Shown: piece by piece, positions 22,063 to 32,804 of the stretch
Position numbering within the stretch: the stretch's first letter is position 1
Layout: every line of letters begins with the position of its first letter
Assembly (NCBI RefSeq): GCF_014898055.3
Contig: NW_023601433.1
Location: 21,441,641 to 21,505,640 of the forward strand
Origin: Talpa occidentalis
Taxonomy: Eukaryota > Chordata > Mammalia > Eulipotyphla > Talpidae
Direction of reading: 5' to 3'
Length of the DNA stretch: 64,000 nt
Made by a program: the position numbers and the translations under genes
The notes under the pieces: generated by a model
The model's database searches: none
The model's input: the letters and a program-made list of their open reading frames with translations, nothing else
What the model was told of the DNA's origin: nothing

Positions 22063-24890
22063 TTAATTTGCTAAACTTTGAGGTAATTTCTCACACAGCC
22101 ATAGAGAGCTGATACTTGGAATCAATGAATGCTCTGCCCCATGTGTGTGCTTGGTAATTGTGAATCCACAGCTCAGAAATAGATAAGTCCATCTGAGTCT
22201 AGGCCTTCTCCCTAAGCAGTTTAGACCTTGCCAGTGCCTCCCACCCTGGGAGGGAGACTGGAAACAGGTAACCATGTGGGACTCGGCCAGAGGGGTACTT
22301 GGCCACAAATGAGGAAGTTTTAAAGAAGCAAGATGGGGATGTCCTGAGCCAGATATACTTTCAATGCCGAGGCAGTTGGCTGCCGCTGTCCTGGAATATT
22401 CCACCTTCTTATTCAAGTAGAAGCCAACTCTAGAATAAAGTCCCACCATGTTTCATAGAAAGAGCTGAGTGGAACACTTTTACAGAGTAAGATGCTCAAG
22501 GGTAGATGTGGATCCAGGCATTTCTAGGGTGCTAGAATTTGGGGAGGTTATAGCTGGCCATGGGTCCAGGAGGACCCTGACAGCCAGGACATGCATTTTG
22601 AACCTGTGCAAGAAGCAGCAGCTATAGAGATTTGGGCATGAGAAGTCAATGATAATAATAATGTTTAGGAAGTTAAACTGACCATAGCTTGTAATGTGAA
22701 CTTGAGTGAGAGAAACAATGAAAGTCATGGCTTATTTCCTGGGTAAGGATATCAATTTTCATATAGCAGAACTCTCGACTAGTTCAGTGTCAGAGATGCA
22801 TCTAATTTCTTCATTCTCGAGGACCTGCTATGACCTCACTCCAATGAGAAAACCCTCTTCCTATGGCCATTCACTCCTTCATAAAAGGCCACACAAAGGA
22901 GGGACATTCTAGGGGATGATGCCCATCTGAACTGCTCCTGTGGTGGACATTCTGAGACCAGGGCCAACGTGGGCCTGCAGGGGAGCTTAGGGTATGTGCC
23001 AAATCCTTGCAGAGCAAGGGCCAACAGCCTCCCCGACATTAGGAAGGAGCATCAGAAGGAAAAGTCAGACTACTGATTCTAGATGTGGCTCTACAAAGAG
23101 CAAAGGATCCCTGCAGATAGACTGATGTGCTGGAGGGACCTCAGAGCCAATCCAGGTCAGTTCACAGTGGCTGAAAAAGCACTGAGCTCATATACCTGTA
23201 GGGACAGAGAGGAAATTTCTCCCTACCCCTCTGGATTACTCTGGGCTACTCAATCAAATCAACAATAGATTATAGGAGAAAAACCGAATTTAACTACATA
23301 CATATGGAGAATGTACATGGATGTGGATTCTAAAGTCCATGGGCAAAATGAGGATATGTATGTCTATATATCTCTATATTTTGAGATAAGAAATGACTAG
23401 AACCTGGGGCTATAAGGGGGGAGGTAGGGGACTCACATGAGGAGGAGAGGGTGACCCACATGACAAAGACCAGGTACTCTGTAACTTCCTTTTTGCCCTG
23501 CCATAAAAACAGGTTTCTCTGACAGAAAGGTTATTTCTGATAAAAATTCTAATTCTGACTTAAATATCCAATTTTCATTCTTCTAAGCAGCTAAGGGAAT
23601 GGTAAAATTTCTTGTCAACCTGCAGGGCCTCAGCTAAGCTCAGCTTGAAATATCCACATGCCGAAGTGGCACGGCTTGGGAAGGCCTATCTGGACATCTC
23701 TCATGGGGAAGCCTGTTCCTCACACAGTCCATGCAGACTTCCCCCGCACCAGACTAGCAGCACCTGCAGCTGACCTCTGCCTCCGTAGAAGAAACCTCAT
23801 TGTCCACCTGCATCAAAGAGGAGTGTCCATAGATTAGTGCAATGTTTCTTAGAAAGAGGACTGTCAGTGGAGTGCTTTTGCTCATATTTTTATAAGTTAA
23901 AATAGAAGAACTTGATCTAATTATAGAAAAGTCTTTTTAATATGTGGGTAAAAGAGAAAAGAGACTCATGTTTAGTTTATTTTTTGTGTCTATTATTAGG
24001 GGAATATTAGCAGATAAACTATAATTTTATAAGTTTTATTTGAGAGTAGCAAAGGATCATGTTATGTATTCAGGATTATTTGTTTACATTCCTATAATTA
24101 TTCTGCACTGGTCTAGATTTATTCACTTTTACTTGGAAATGTCACAATCCTAAGCAAGGGGAGAAATCCTCCCACTTCAATTCTGTGATCCATTTCCTTC
24201 ATCACATGGCTTTGCTCTCTTCTTTAGAAAGGCATGAAGTTGACTTGTAACACTTCATGCCACCTGGGAAGAAAGGGAAAGTCATTTTGTGCTTTATTCA
24301 CATAGGATTCAGATATCTGTTTACAAAATTAATAGTTCAGCTTTGTTTATTAACCTGTGCATTTTATTAAACATCATTTCTTTTGCTTTAGGACCCACAA
24401 AAACCTGCCCTTAGGGATTTCTCTTTGGCAATATGGCTATCGAATCACCCAAATCCTCCTTCCTGCTGAAAATAGCTTAAAAAGTTGAAAATCAAAGATT
24501 TCTTGAAAGCACGAATGAGCTGGCAAGAAACCAAAAAATACACTGGGCAAAATACAGGGGAAAGTGAGAGCTGAGAGAACATGTGAGACCGTGTGGAATC
24601 AGCTCTGAGCCAGGGGAATTAGCCAAGCTGGGGAAGCTAAGCTGCAGTTTTCCCTGCTCGGGGGAACCAGTAGAGACACAGCATGGGACAGCCAAAGCCA
24701 CACATCCTTGGAGACTTTTTCCACAGAGCTGGGATGTCAGAGAAATATACCTTCAGTGTAAGCTTGGCCTGAAACCCATCCAACTCTCTCCCCTTTCACA
24801 CCGCAGAACTACAAGGAAAATGACCCAGGTGTGCATCTCTTGATCTTTTACTCTTTGTGCTGATGCTTCTCAGACCTGGCTGGTTAGAAT
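22063..24890. other. Intergenic, nothing recognised
   Basis: About 2.8 kb with no gene I can support. Part of it (22070-22110, minus sense GTATCAGCTCTCTATGG) faintly resembles an ancient mammalian repeat, which I do not name. Open frames are below 130 aa without motifs. Confidence 0.4.
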
Positions 24891-24899
24891 TACTTGATG

Positions 24900-25740
24900 A
24901 AGCTTTGAAAATTTCACTGATTTGGCCTACCCTTTATCAGTTAAGTCAGAATCATCACCACAAAAAATAGTACAGAAACTAGAATAAAACATTGTAACTT
25001 AAATAAAACAAAGATTTAATACCGATGAAAGAGAAGTATGTATTCTCCTTAGAATCAGTAAGAAAGGGACTTTTAAAAACTAATAGATAAAGCTAGGAGA
25101 TGATAATTCATCAAGAAATAGACATGAGTATTAAATTTTAAAAGATGCTCAACTTCTCCAGTAACTAGGGAAATGCAAAATAAAATAATAATGAGAGGTT
25201 ATTTTCACCCACAAAAAAATTTAAATGGATTTTAAAAAACGAAAATAACTAATAATGTAATTTTCCTGCATAAATATAAATTGGTTCAGCATTTTTACGG
25301 AGTTGGCAATATTTAAACATAATGTACATATGTCACTAAGCCAGTTATCTAGTAATTCCACTCCTGAGTTTCTTGTGTGCAGAAATGGATGCATAAATAT
25401 ATGTGTGCAGGTGAGGAATTGATTGGTGGTGTTTTGTTTTTAAGAAAACTGACATCTCCATTAGGAGAGAAATGGATAAATAAGTTATGGGATAAAGCAT
25501 TGCTCAACTGTTTTAAAAAGAAGACAAAGAACTATGTCTCATATGTTCTTCAGTGAAAAAAGCAAACTAAAGAATATCATGTACAATAGGACCCATTTAT
25601 GTGATCCTGTTCAATTTGTGTGGGTGTTGCATTATCTGTGCATTGTTCTCTGTTTACCCGCTATCTCAAGGGCACGTGGATCCTTAGTAATTTCGTGCTT
25701 TGGTGATTTTTGCAGGCAGAAAATAGAGGTTATTAGAAGT
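24900..25740 (+). mobile_element. Ancient L1 fragment
   Basis: Diverged plus-strand similarity to the last part of L1 ORF2: AACTAGGGAAATGCAAA, then AATTCCACTCCTGAGTTTC and GGATAAATAAGTTATGGGATAAAGC, followed by a 3'-UTR-like stretch. Stops are frequent, so it is long dead. Confidence 0.55.
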
Positions 25741-25744
25741 TAAT

Positions 25745-27550
25745 AAACTCACCAAGGAGATTACACTAGAGCATGTCTTTGTAAGTGAGAAAAGAAGAGG
25801 AAGAATGACTTGCAGGTAACAAGAGGCGAGAACAAGGGAGATTATTTCCCTCTAACTAAAAAGAAGTAGGTAGGGGGTTAGGCCCAGAGGGCAACTTGAT
25901 GTTGGCACAGGAATGACACACCTCAGAAGGAGTGGAGTCTGATGTGCCCTATGGGACTGGATCAAGAGAACCAGTGCCTGAGTTTGTCAAAGATGCCAGT
26001 GCCCCTGCCTCAACTGAAGGGAGCCCGTGGGCTCACACAGCAGAAAATAATCTCCTTGGTTGGCAAGGAACCCTGGGATCTTTTTACCACTCTGGAGGTA
26101 GAAAGTCCCAATGATGGCATATGGGAGCTTGGATTCAGATTTGATTTAATATTTTAAAAAATAAAGGACTATATCATTTCATGTGACATCTGAATTGGAA
26201 GAATAAGGTCTCCATGTTTCCCACAGAGGAACTATTTGTGGGGCTATATCTGTGAGCAGATAACCCCCAGAATGTATCCCTTAGGAGAGAAATTGCCTCA
26301 AGAGGTAGGCAATTTAAGTTCACTCTCAGGCTTATCTATTATATACGGATATTTCTTATACCCTTCTGGTGACTAAGAAATGCTATATAAGGACATGTCT
26401 CAGAAAAACAGAAATTTGTCACATGTGACTACAGACTAGTTTCCTTTAAACTCTGAATTCCTCAGACTGACAAGTGATGAGGGTGATGGCACCTTCACTG
26501 CAGCTATGATGGGCAAATCCTATTTGTTAAACAATAATCTGTTTGACCTCTGCAACACTGTATTTATTTAATAATGCAAGCCAACCTTGCAACTAAATAC
26601 CCAACATTTACAAGCCCACTCACATTTGCTGCTTTGCAACACTTGATTCTGTGGAGAGACACAGTGATTTCAATCCAGATTATTTAATTTGTATCAGTTT
26701 TAGTATATTATTTAACCAAACCATCTGGCCCATTTGTTTTGCAGAGGGGAAGTAAATGTTCTTTTAAATGAAACTGAAAGTGCAATGCAGCAACCTAAAA
26801 GAGCTCTCTGCATTTTCTCCATAGTAATGGGGATCCTCATTACTATCTCAAACGTCCCTTGATTTCTGGGGTCGGCGCCCACACTCTACCTCATGACAGT
26901 GGGTGAGAGAAGTGAGCTCTATCCTCCACAGGCACATGTGCTCCCTTGAGCACAGGTTGTGCCTCCCAGCAGTAAAGAAAAGCTTAGTTCACTTTCTTAA
27001 TTGTATAATTTTTATTGTAAATTATATTCATGTACTACTTTACTAAAATATTATGTCCATTATAAAACATATACAAAATTTGAGATTTAAAAAGAGACAA
27101 AAATAAATCTAAATCAAAATTCTAGTCCCCCCCCCCATATTCAAAAGGACCATCATGTGCTCCCATAACCTCTGCCCTTAATATGCCCATTCCCAGTACT
27201 GTCGGAAGCCCGGGACTGGAGGATGGAAGATGAGATGCCATTAGTGATTTGTGTGGCAAATGGCCTGGGGCTCCTGGTCTTCTGGGGGCCGACTCTTGAC
27301 CACAGCATCTCCTGAGCCTTCATCCTTTCATTCAGTGAGGTTAACTGTACTGGTTGGCGGGGATACTGTGGTGAGAAAAGGACTGGATCACTTGCCAGTC
27401 CACATGGGGCTCACAGTCTAGTGGGGCAGGGGACGGGCAGTCACTGTTACCAGATGGAACTTTTGGAGGGTTGGCAAGACAAGCCAAAAATGACCCTGCA
27501 GAGAGGAGGAAAGAATGGGAGGAGTGGAGACTCTGACTTAAACAGCATGA
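25745..27550. other. Intergenic, nothing firmly recognised
   Basis: Mostly unnamed sequence. The stretch around 27330-27430 (CATTCAGTGAGG to GGGCTCACAGTCTAGTGG) faintly resembles an L2 or MIR3 relic. No exon recognised. Confidence 0.4.
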
Positions 27551-27555
27551 ATATC

Positions 27556-27885
27556 TGTAAGGTAAGGTAAAAAGTATCAGGCTTTTCTATTTTCCCGCCA
27601 TTAGGCATAATGGTAGATCCCTGCGGTCCTCAATGCATGCCTGATGGCGGGCACCTGGAGTAGGGTGTGGACATAGGTAGATGGGATTCACCTGGGCCAA
27701 GGCCGGGGCCTACAAGGGTGGCGCAGCGGAGTGCAGTGTGGTGATGCGGTGCAGAGGATGGAGGAGCGCGGCAGAGAGTGGCAGAGCCTGATGGAGTAAA
27801 GCAACAAGGAACAGCGACAGCATGAAGACAACATGGCTGCTAGAACCGGTAAAGAACCTACCTGGTATGTGTTGGTTGCGTTACA
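27556..27885 (+). mobile_element. Solo LTR, diverged member of the cluster family
   Basis: Starts TGTAAGGTAAGG and ends GCGTTACA. The first half closely matches the LTRs at 28117 and 29017 (TATCAGGCTTTTCT, GAATGCAT-like and GATGGCGGGCACCTGGA blocks), while the second half has its own sequence, as if U5 was replaced or lost. Flanked by ATATC at 27551-27555 and ATGTC at 27886-27890, a 5-bp duplication with one mismatch. Confidence 0.8.
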
Positions 27886-28116
27886 ATGTCCTAAGTGCTC
27901 CTGGGGTTCTGGGTGGTAGCCGGCAAGTCACTTAACAGGGCTAGACTACCTCCTCACAGGTTATACTAAAGTTGCTCTGAGGCAGAAACTTGGAGGCAGA
28001 GTGAAGAGGCTCCTCTGGCCATACCTGTTCCTAGGTCCCATTCACACCTGTGGCAGATCTAATGAGGAAAGCCTCAGGGTACTAGATTAGATTCTGAATC
28101 TTAATTTCAAAGTTGG

Positions 28117-28546
28117 TGTAGGGTAAGGAAAAGGTATCAGGCTTTTCTGCCCTCCCACCATCAGGATAGATGATGGATCCTTGCGGTCCTGAATGCATGC
28201 CTGATGGCGGGCACCTGGAATAGGGTGTAGGCATAGGTAGATGGGATTCACCTGGGCTAAGACTGGGTTTTTAAGGGCATCACGGGGATGCCAGCAGAAT
28301 CCAAAAGAGAAGGAGAGAAGCTGAGAGAGAAGCAGAGAACACCAGAGAGCCCAGATAGAGTGAAGACTTGCTGGGGGCTGGGAGGCCTGCCAGCCTCCTG
28401 GCCCCCCAGCATCCGTGCCTGCTGTGTACTGAGTAAATCCCAATAAAAAACCTACAAAAACCCACTGAGGGCTCCAGGACTCTGACTCCTCCTTTACCTG
28501 GTCTGCTGGATCAGAAAACCTGCTCCGTGATCCTTCCTGCCCTACA
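28117..28546 (+). mobile_element. Solo LTR, cluster family
   Basis: A 430-bp TG...CA element (TGTAGGGTAAGG...GCCCTACA) matching the provirus LTRs along its whole length but clearly more diverged. AATAAA lies near 28441 and a TATA-like TTTTTAAGGG near 28268. Flanks GTTGG (28112-28116) and GTCGG (28547-28551) form a 5-bp target duplication with one mismatch. It keeps the longer U5 end seen in the provirus 3' LTR. Confidence 0.85.
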
Positions 28547-28585
28547 GTCGGCAATGAAAGTAGTAAATAAAGTCGTGAATGTTAG

Positions 28586-28975
28586 TGAGCCCACCAAGAG
28601 GTCATTCAGAGCTACTTGGGCTCGCATAGAGTTCATTGGGAGTCAGCAGGATGTTTTCTGACTGAAAATTTAGAAAGAGTTCAGGGTCCTCAGAAGGGTC
28701 AAATGAAAACACTAAGCTGGATGATGAACAAGTCAAGGGTTCACCAAGAGTTTTCTCCTAATTACTTGGGCTCATAAAAAGGTCAGTGAGTTCATGAAGA
28801 GGTCATTCAGAGTAACTTGGAGTCATTTAGAGGGTAAGAAAATTTAGAGGGTAAGAGCTCAGGGTCCTTGGAAAGGTCAAATGAGGACACTAAGCTAGGT
28901 CATGAACAGGTCAATGATTTCACTGAGAGGTCATGTCTAATTACTTTGAATCAATAGAGATCAAAAGTCACAGAG
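28586..28975. repeat. Diverged tandem duplication (period about 180-200 bp) rich in AGGTCA
   Basis: Two related units follow each other: GAGGTCATTCAGAG occurs at 28598 and 28799, and CAGGGTCC...GGTCAAATGA...ACACTAAGCT occurs at 28682 and 28860. AGGTCA is found on the same strand at 28599, 28780, 28800, 28874, 28897, 28908 and 28928, with GGGTCA at 28696. The pair at 28897 and 28908 is a direct repeat with a 5-bp spacer. The origin (satellite or older LTR) is unknown. Confidence 0.75.
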
Positions 28976-29016
28976 CATGAACAATGTAAAATAAGTAAAT
29001 AAAATCATATAGAGAA

Positions 29017-29439
29017 TGTAGGGTAAAGAAAATGTCAGGCTTTTCTGCCCTTCCGCCATCAGGATAGATGATGGATCCTTGTCCTGAATGCATGCCTGAT
29101 GGCGGGCACCTGGAATAGGGTGTGGGCATAGGTAGATGGGATTCAGCTGAGCTAAGACTGTGCTTTTAAGGGCGGCGTCACGGGGGGACGCTAGCAGCCC
29201 CAGCCAGCAGCAGCAGAACCTGAAGGAGAAGCCGAAGCAGAAGCAGAGAACGCCAGAGAGCCCAGATAGAGTGAAGACTTGCTGGGGGCTGGGAGGCCTG
29301 CCAGCCTCCCAGTCCCCCAGCCAGCACCCCTACCTGCCATATGCCTGGTGAACCCCAAATAAAACACCTGCAAAACTACTGAGGACTCTGACTCCTCCTT
29401 TACCCGATCTGCATGGGATCAGAAAACCTGCCCCTTACA
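29017..29439 (+). repeat. 5' LTR
   Basis: TG...CA ends (TGTAGGGTAAAG...CCCCTTACA). TATA-like CTTTTAA at 29163-29169, AATAAA at 29358-29363. Compared with the 3' LTR it lacks 17 bp at the U5 end between two CCTGCC repeats. The older solo LTRs have the longer form, so this is a deletion in the 5' LTR after insertion or during reverse transcription. Confidence 0.95.
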
Positions 29440-29441
29440 AT

Positions 29442-29459
29442 TGGCGTAGTCGGCAGGAT
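29442..29459 (+). promoter_or_regulatory. Primer-binding site complementary to tRNA-Ser
   Basis: TGGCGTAGTCGGCAGGAT, two bases after the LTR, is the reverse complement of the 3' end of mammalian tRNA-Ser (…CTGCCGACTACG plus CCA) as I recall it. All retroviruses use the tRNA 3' end as minus-strand primer. Serine is an uncommon choice. Confidence 0.85.
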
Positions 29460-29607
29460 CCATGCAGACGGGTATTGGAGCCCTCCGAAGACCTGGAGGG
29501 ACTAAGGAGAACAGACTTTGCCTGTGACGACGCTGGAGGCACCATGGCGGTATAGAAGATGGATACGTCCACGAGCTACAGGATGAGACCTGGCGTGAAG
29601 GAGACGC

Positions 29608-29699
29608 CCGAAAGGACCAGCCAACGACACCGGAAAGGACCAGCCAACGACACCGGATAGGACCAGCCAACGACACCGGAAAGGACCAGCCAATGACCC
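29608..29699 (+). repeat. Four-copy 23-bp tandem repeat in the provirus leader
   Basis: Units at 29608, 29631, 29654 and 29677 share the core AAAGGACCAGCCAACGAC with one to three changes. Located about 150 bp after the primer-binding site, where packaging and dimerisation signals normally sit. Confidence 0.95.
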
Positions 29700-30620
29700 C
29701 TGAGGCAGCAGGCCATTGCTGAAGCAGGGAGAGGCCAATGGACTGATAGACTGATGAACTGATGATTTTGGACTGACAATCCCGCCAGAAGGCGGAGGAC
29801 CTTAGCAGGTTATGTTTATTTTTTGAGAATCTGGGGGTGGCCAGTGGGCCTAGATGGCCAAAAGCAGCCTGTTATGCCCAGCAGCCAGGTGGAGGAGAAA
29901 AGCCAACTAAGAAGGCAAAAGCTGGTACTAATGATAAGTTGAGAAGCCCTGAGTGGCTGTTAAGCAGCCTGGGTATGCTGAAGAACTGTGAGTCTCGTAA
30001 AATCACCTGTGGGTGATGCCCTGCTCATTCTTGAGTGAGGGTGAGGAGCTGAGGAACCTGTCCTTGGGGGACGGGTGGGGAACGTGGCTTGGGGTGGAGC
30101 CCAAGCCACATGTAGATTTTTGATCCCCGACCCATGTGCTTGTGCAGTGGGTTGGCCTGAGTGCAGGGGTCTGCGAGTCGCATGGGTGGCTGTGAAGGCC
30201 GAGTGTTGGAGCGACTGCAGACAGAAACCCTGAGGGTTGGCGATTACCCCCAACAGAATAAAATTGCCAATCCCAGAGCTAGTACATCCTGGGGGTGGAT
30301 GCTGTGTGCCTTGTAGCCTAGACTACAGCCAGAGAAGGCCAGGAAGCCTGACGGCTCCTGGTGTGATATAGTAGATGCCGTGAGTGATTCCCCTCCCTCG
30401 TATGAGCAGTGCCTTCGGCAGCAGATTTGGTGGCTCATCTGCTGGTACCAATAATTGTCTTTTGCACTTGGTTGGTGCCCTGCCTGGACTTATTTGTGTT
30501 CTGTTGTATTTTGTTATATTGTATTTTGTTATATTTGATGTATTTGCTTTTGTGGGCCATGGCTGCATTGTTTGTTTGCTTAGAAAATTGTATATATATG
30601 TATAGACTATATGGCAGAAA
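29700..30620 (+). other. Internal region of the short ERV, no gene recognised
   Basis: Frames in all directions are below about 100 codons and carry no capsid, protease, RT, integrase or envelope motif. It may be wholly noncoding. A T-rich segment (30481-30600) containing (AT)n precedes the polypurine tract. Confidence 0.7.
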
Positions 30621-30623
30621 ACC

Positions 30624-30637
30624 CTGAGGGGGTGGAC
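30624..30637 (+). promoter_or_regulatory. Polypurine tract of the short ERV
   Basis: CTGAGGGGGTGGAC directly abuts the 3' LTR start TGTAGGG at 30638. Short but in the required position. Confidence 0.75.
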
Positions 30638-31077
30638 TGTAGGGTAAAGAAAATGTCAGGCTTTTCTGCCCTTCCGCCATCAGGATAGATGATGGATCCT
30701 TGTCCTGAATGCATGCCTGATGGCGGGCACCTGGAATAGGGTGTGGGCATAGGTAGATGGGATTCAGCTGAGCTAAGACTGTGCTTTTAAGGGCGGCGTC
30801 ACGGGGGGACGCTAGCAGCCCCAGCCAGCAGCAGCAGAACCTGAAGGAGAAGCCGAAGCAGAAGCAGAGAACGCCAGAGAGCCCAGATAGAGTGAAGACT
30901 TGCTGGGGGCTGGGAGGCCTGCCAGCCTCCCAGTCCCCCAGCCAGCACCCCTACCTGCCATATGCCTGGTGAACCCCAAATAAAACACCTGCAAAACTAC
31001 TGAGGACTCTGACTCCTCCTTTACCCGATCTGCATGGGATCAGAAAACCTGCCTTGTGCCCTGTCCTGCCCCTTACA
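30638..31077 (+). repeat. 3' LTR
   Basis: 440 bp with TG...CA ends, followed by GAGAA. Identical to the 5' LTR except for 17 extra bases at about 31053-31070. TATA-like CTTTTAA near 30784 and AATAAA near 30979. Confidence 0.95.
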
Positions 31078-31369
31078 GAGAAATTATTAGTTCCTAAAAA
31101 ATTTAGACTGAAGAGCACACTCAGAATCAGAGGGATCTGGATGGTATCAAGTGGGGACTGGGAAAGCTCAGTGATGTGCAGGTTTATATAGCATTTATTT
31201 CATTTCCTTTTGTTTATAGCTGGCACTTTTTACAGCACCTGTACAATGAATACAGATTCAATTCATTGCTTTTCTCCATCATCTCCCTTTCAATGAGATT
31301 TCACCATTCTGTGATTCTAGAATGCAAGGCACCGCAGATCCTCATTACCATCATCAAATTAGCCATTAA

Positions 31370-31560
31370 TAGGCATCACATCCCAGAAGTAACATTGGGG
31401 GCTTTATGTATGTAACCTCCACAGCAACCTTTTGAGGTAGGTAATAGCAACACTACTTCACAGCCTAGGAAACGTTGGCCTCGAGCAGTCACACAGCTAG
31501 GAAGGGACAGAAATGGAATTTGAACTTAGTCCCATTGATACCTAAACACTGTCAACCCTA
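31370..31560 (-). mobile_element. MIR SINE relic
   Basis: ACCTCCACAGCAACC...GAGGTAGGTAATA...AGTCACACAGCTAGGAAG...AATTTGAACTTAG matches the reverse complement of the MIR core and tRNA-like head. Ancient mammalian element. Confidence 0.8.
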
Positions 31561-31564
31561 AGTC

Positions 31565-32464
31565 TCTCTGTCCCTCCCACTTTTAGGTCTCCAGAATGAC
31601 CACACAGGTCCAGGGGGCAGGGGCATCCCTGTGAAATACACACACGTCAACCATCTGAGCTCTTTTGGTAGAAGACTCTCTTCTGTCTGGCTGGAGCCTA
31701 ACAGTTTCTGGCACTGTGCACAGATTTAATGACCAGTGATGGGAAAGGCTTCTTAACCCTGGACCTCCATCTGCAGTCTTGGTGCCTGACATCAATGACT
31801 CTTCATCAGGGGCTGTGGGTTTAGACAGCCCTGGCTCAGAGTGGGTATAAGGTTGGGTAAAGTGCGACACCCTGTGGGCTTACAAACTGCTGCAGCTGTG
31901 GTCCTGCAGGCAGTGGTGGGGACCCATTATGCAAAGTTCAACCATTGCCTGGGACATGTCCAAAGCCCCAAAGGTCACGGTGCCCCAGCTGCCCCACTGC
32001 CAACTACACACTCCTTCTGTTCTCACCCACCTAGGCCCAGAAACTGTTGCCTCAGTCCGGCCTCTGTAGCTCAAGGGCAGAAGCTGGGCCAGGGTTCTGG
32101 GGCTGAGCTGAAAGTAGAGTAATCTGCATCAGCAGATTTGACCAGGTTCTCCAGCAGCCAGGAATGTTGTTGGAAAAGGGGGGAGGGCTGGGGCTCAGGA
32201 GGTTGGGGGCTGGGGCTCAGGAGGTTGGGGGCTGGGGCTCAGGAGGTTGGAAGACCTTCTCTAAGGGGCACAGCAACATCTGTACTTCACCAGCCAGTGT
32301 CCTCACCCTGCATCTCCCCTCCTCACTTGGGTGCCAGGCACACACATGTCAAACATGAGTTCTTTTGAATTTTATTTATAATACAAAAATGTCAACAGTC
32401 AGGAGTTTGGACATTTCAGGGCCAGGCTCCTGTTTATTTCAGTGTTTTTTTTTTTTTTTTTTTA
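31565..32464. other. Intergenic with a 22-bp minisatellite
   Basis: No gene recognised. It contains three near-perfect copies of a 22-bp unit (GGGCTGGGGCTCAGGAGGTT plus GG) at 32185-32250. Confidence 0.6.
32185..32250. repeat. 22-bp tandem repeat, three copies
   Basis: Units start at 32185, 32207 and 32229 and are identical to each other. Confidence 0.95.
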
Positions 32465-32479
32465 AACAATTACCTTTTC

Positions 32480-32789
32480 TTTTTTTTTTTTTTTTTATAG
32501 AGGCATGTTTTATTTATTTATTTGTTTGTTTGTTTTGTTTATACATGCACTGGGTACAGTCAGAAGAGCGGGAGGGTGAGAGAATTCACCAGAGCCAGAG
32601 CGGGGAGCAGAGCAGGCAGAAGGACCGAAGTACACTGCTGAGGGGAGCAGCGGGCGGCAGGAGAGGTCTGCGCGCCATGTGGGACCCTCCTCCGGTGGCC
32701 GGGGAGCAGCCGTGGATCGAACCGGCGCCGCAGAGGCCGCGGGCAGCTTCGCAACCCAGCGCTCAACCACTGCGCCACCAGGGAGGCTC
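32480..32789 (-). mobile_element. Young CpG-rich tRNA-derived T+ SINE
   Basis: Minus-strand copy with many intact CpGs and a tail of T runs plus TTTATTTATTTATTTG at the left. A perfect 15-bp duplication AACAATTACCTTTTC lies at 32465-32479 and 32790-32804. B box GGTTCGATCC. Its 3' body matches the copy at 5337-5648. Intact CpGs and perfect duplication make it one of the youngest SINEs here. Confidence 0.96.
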
Positions 32790-32804
32790 AACAATTACCT
32801 TTTC

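Larger units (their letters stand above)
29017..31077 (+). mobile_element. Complete, very young, short non-autonomous ERV (MaLR-like)
   Basis: A 2061-bp provirus: 423-bp 5' LTR, tRNA-Ser primer-binding site, an internal region of 1198 bp, polypurine tract and 440-bp 3' LTR, flanked by a perfect 5-bp duplication GAGAA (29012-29016 and 31078-31082). The LTRs share every aligned base and differ only by a 17-bp indel at the U5 end, so insertion was recent. The internal part has no gag, pro, pol or env I can recognise, so it must have been mobilised in trans. Size, 5-bp duplication and lack of genes recall mammalian MaLR elements; family membership is inferred. Confidence 0.93.

Noticed and set aside
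28087..28554. 155-codon minus-strand frame
   Set aside because: It lies antisense inside a solo LTR that has clear ends and a target duplication.
29160..30972. Identical 63-codon frames in both LTRs (29160-29351 and 30781-30972)
   Set aside because: They are identical only because the LTRs are identical. They cross the TATA/R region and show no protein features.
27000..31080. CRISPR-like array from repeated LTR blocks and 23-bp units
   Set aside because: Repeats are LTRs and adjacent tandem units without unique spacers, in a mammalian genome.
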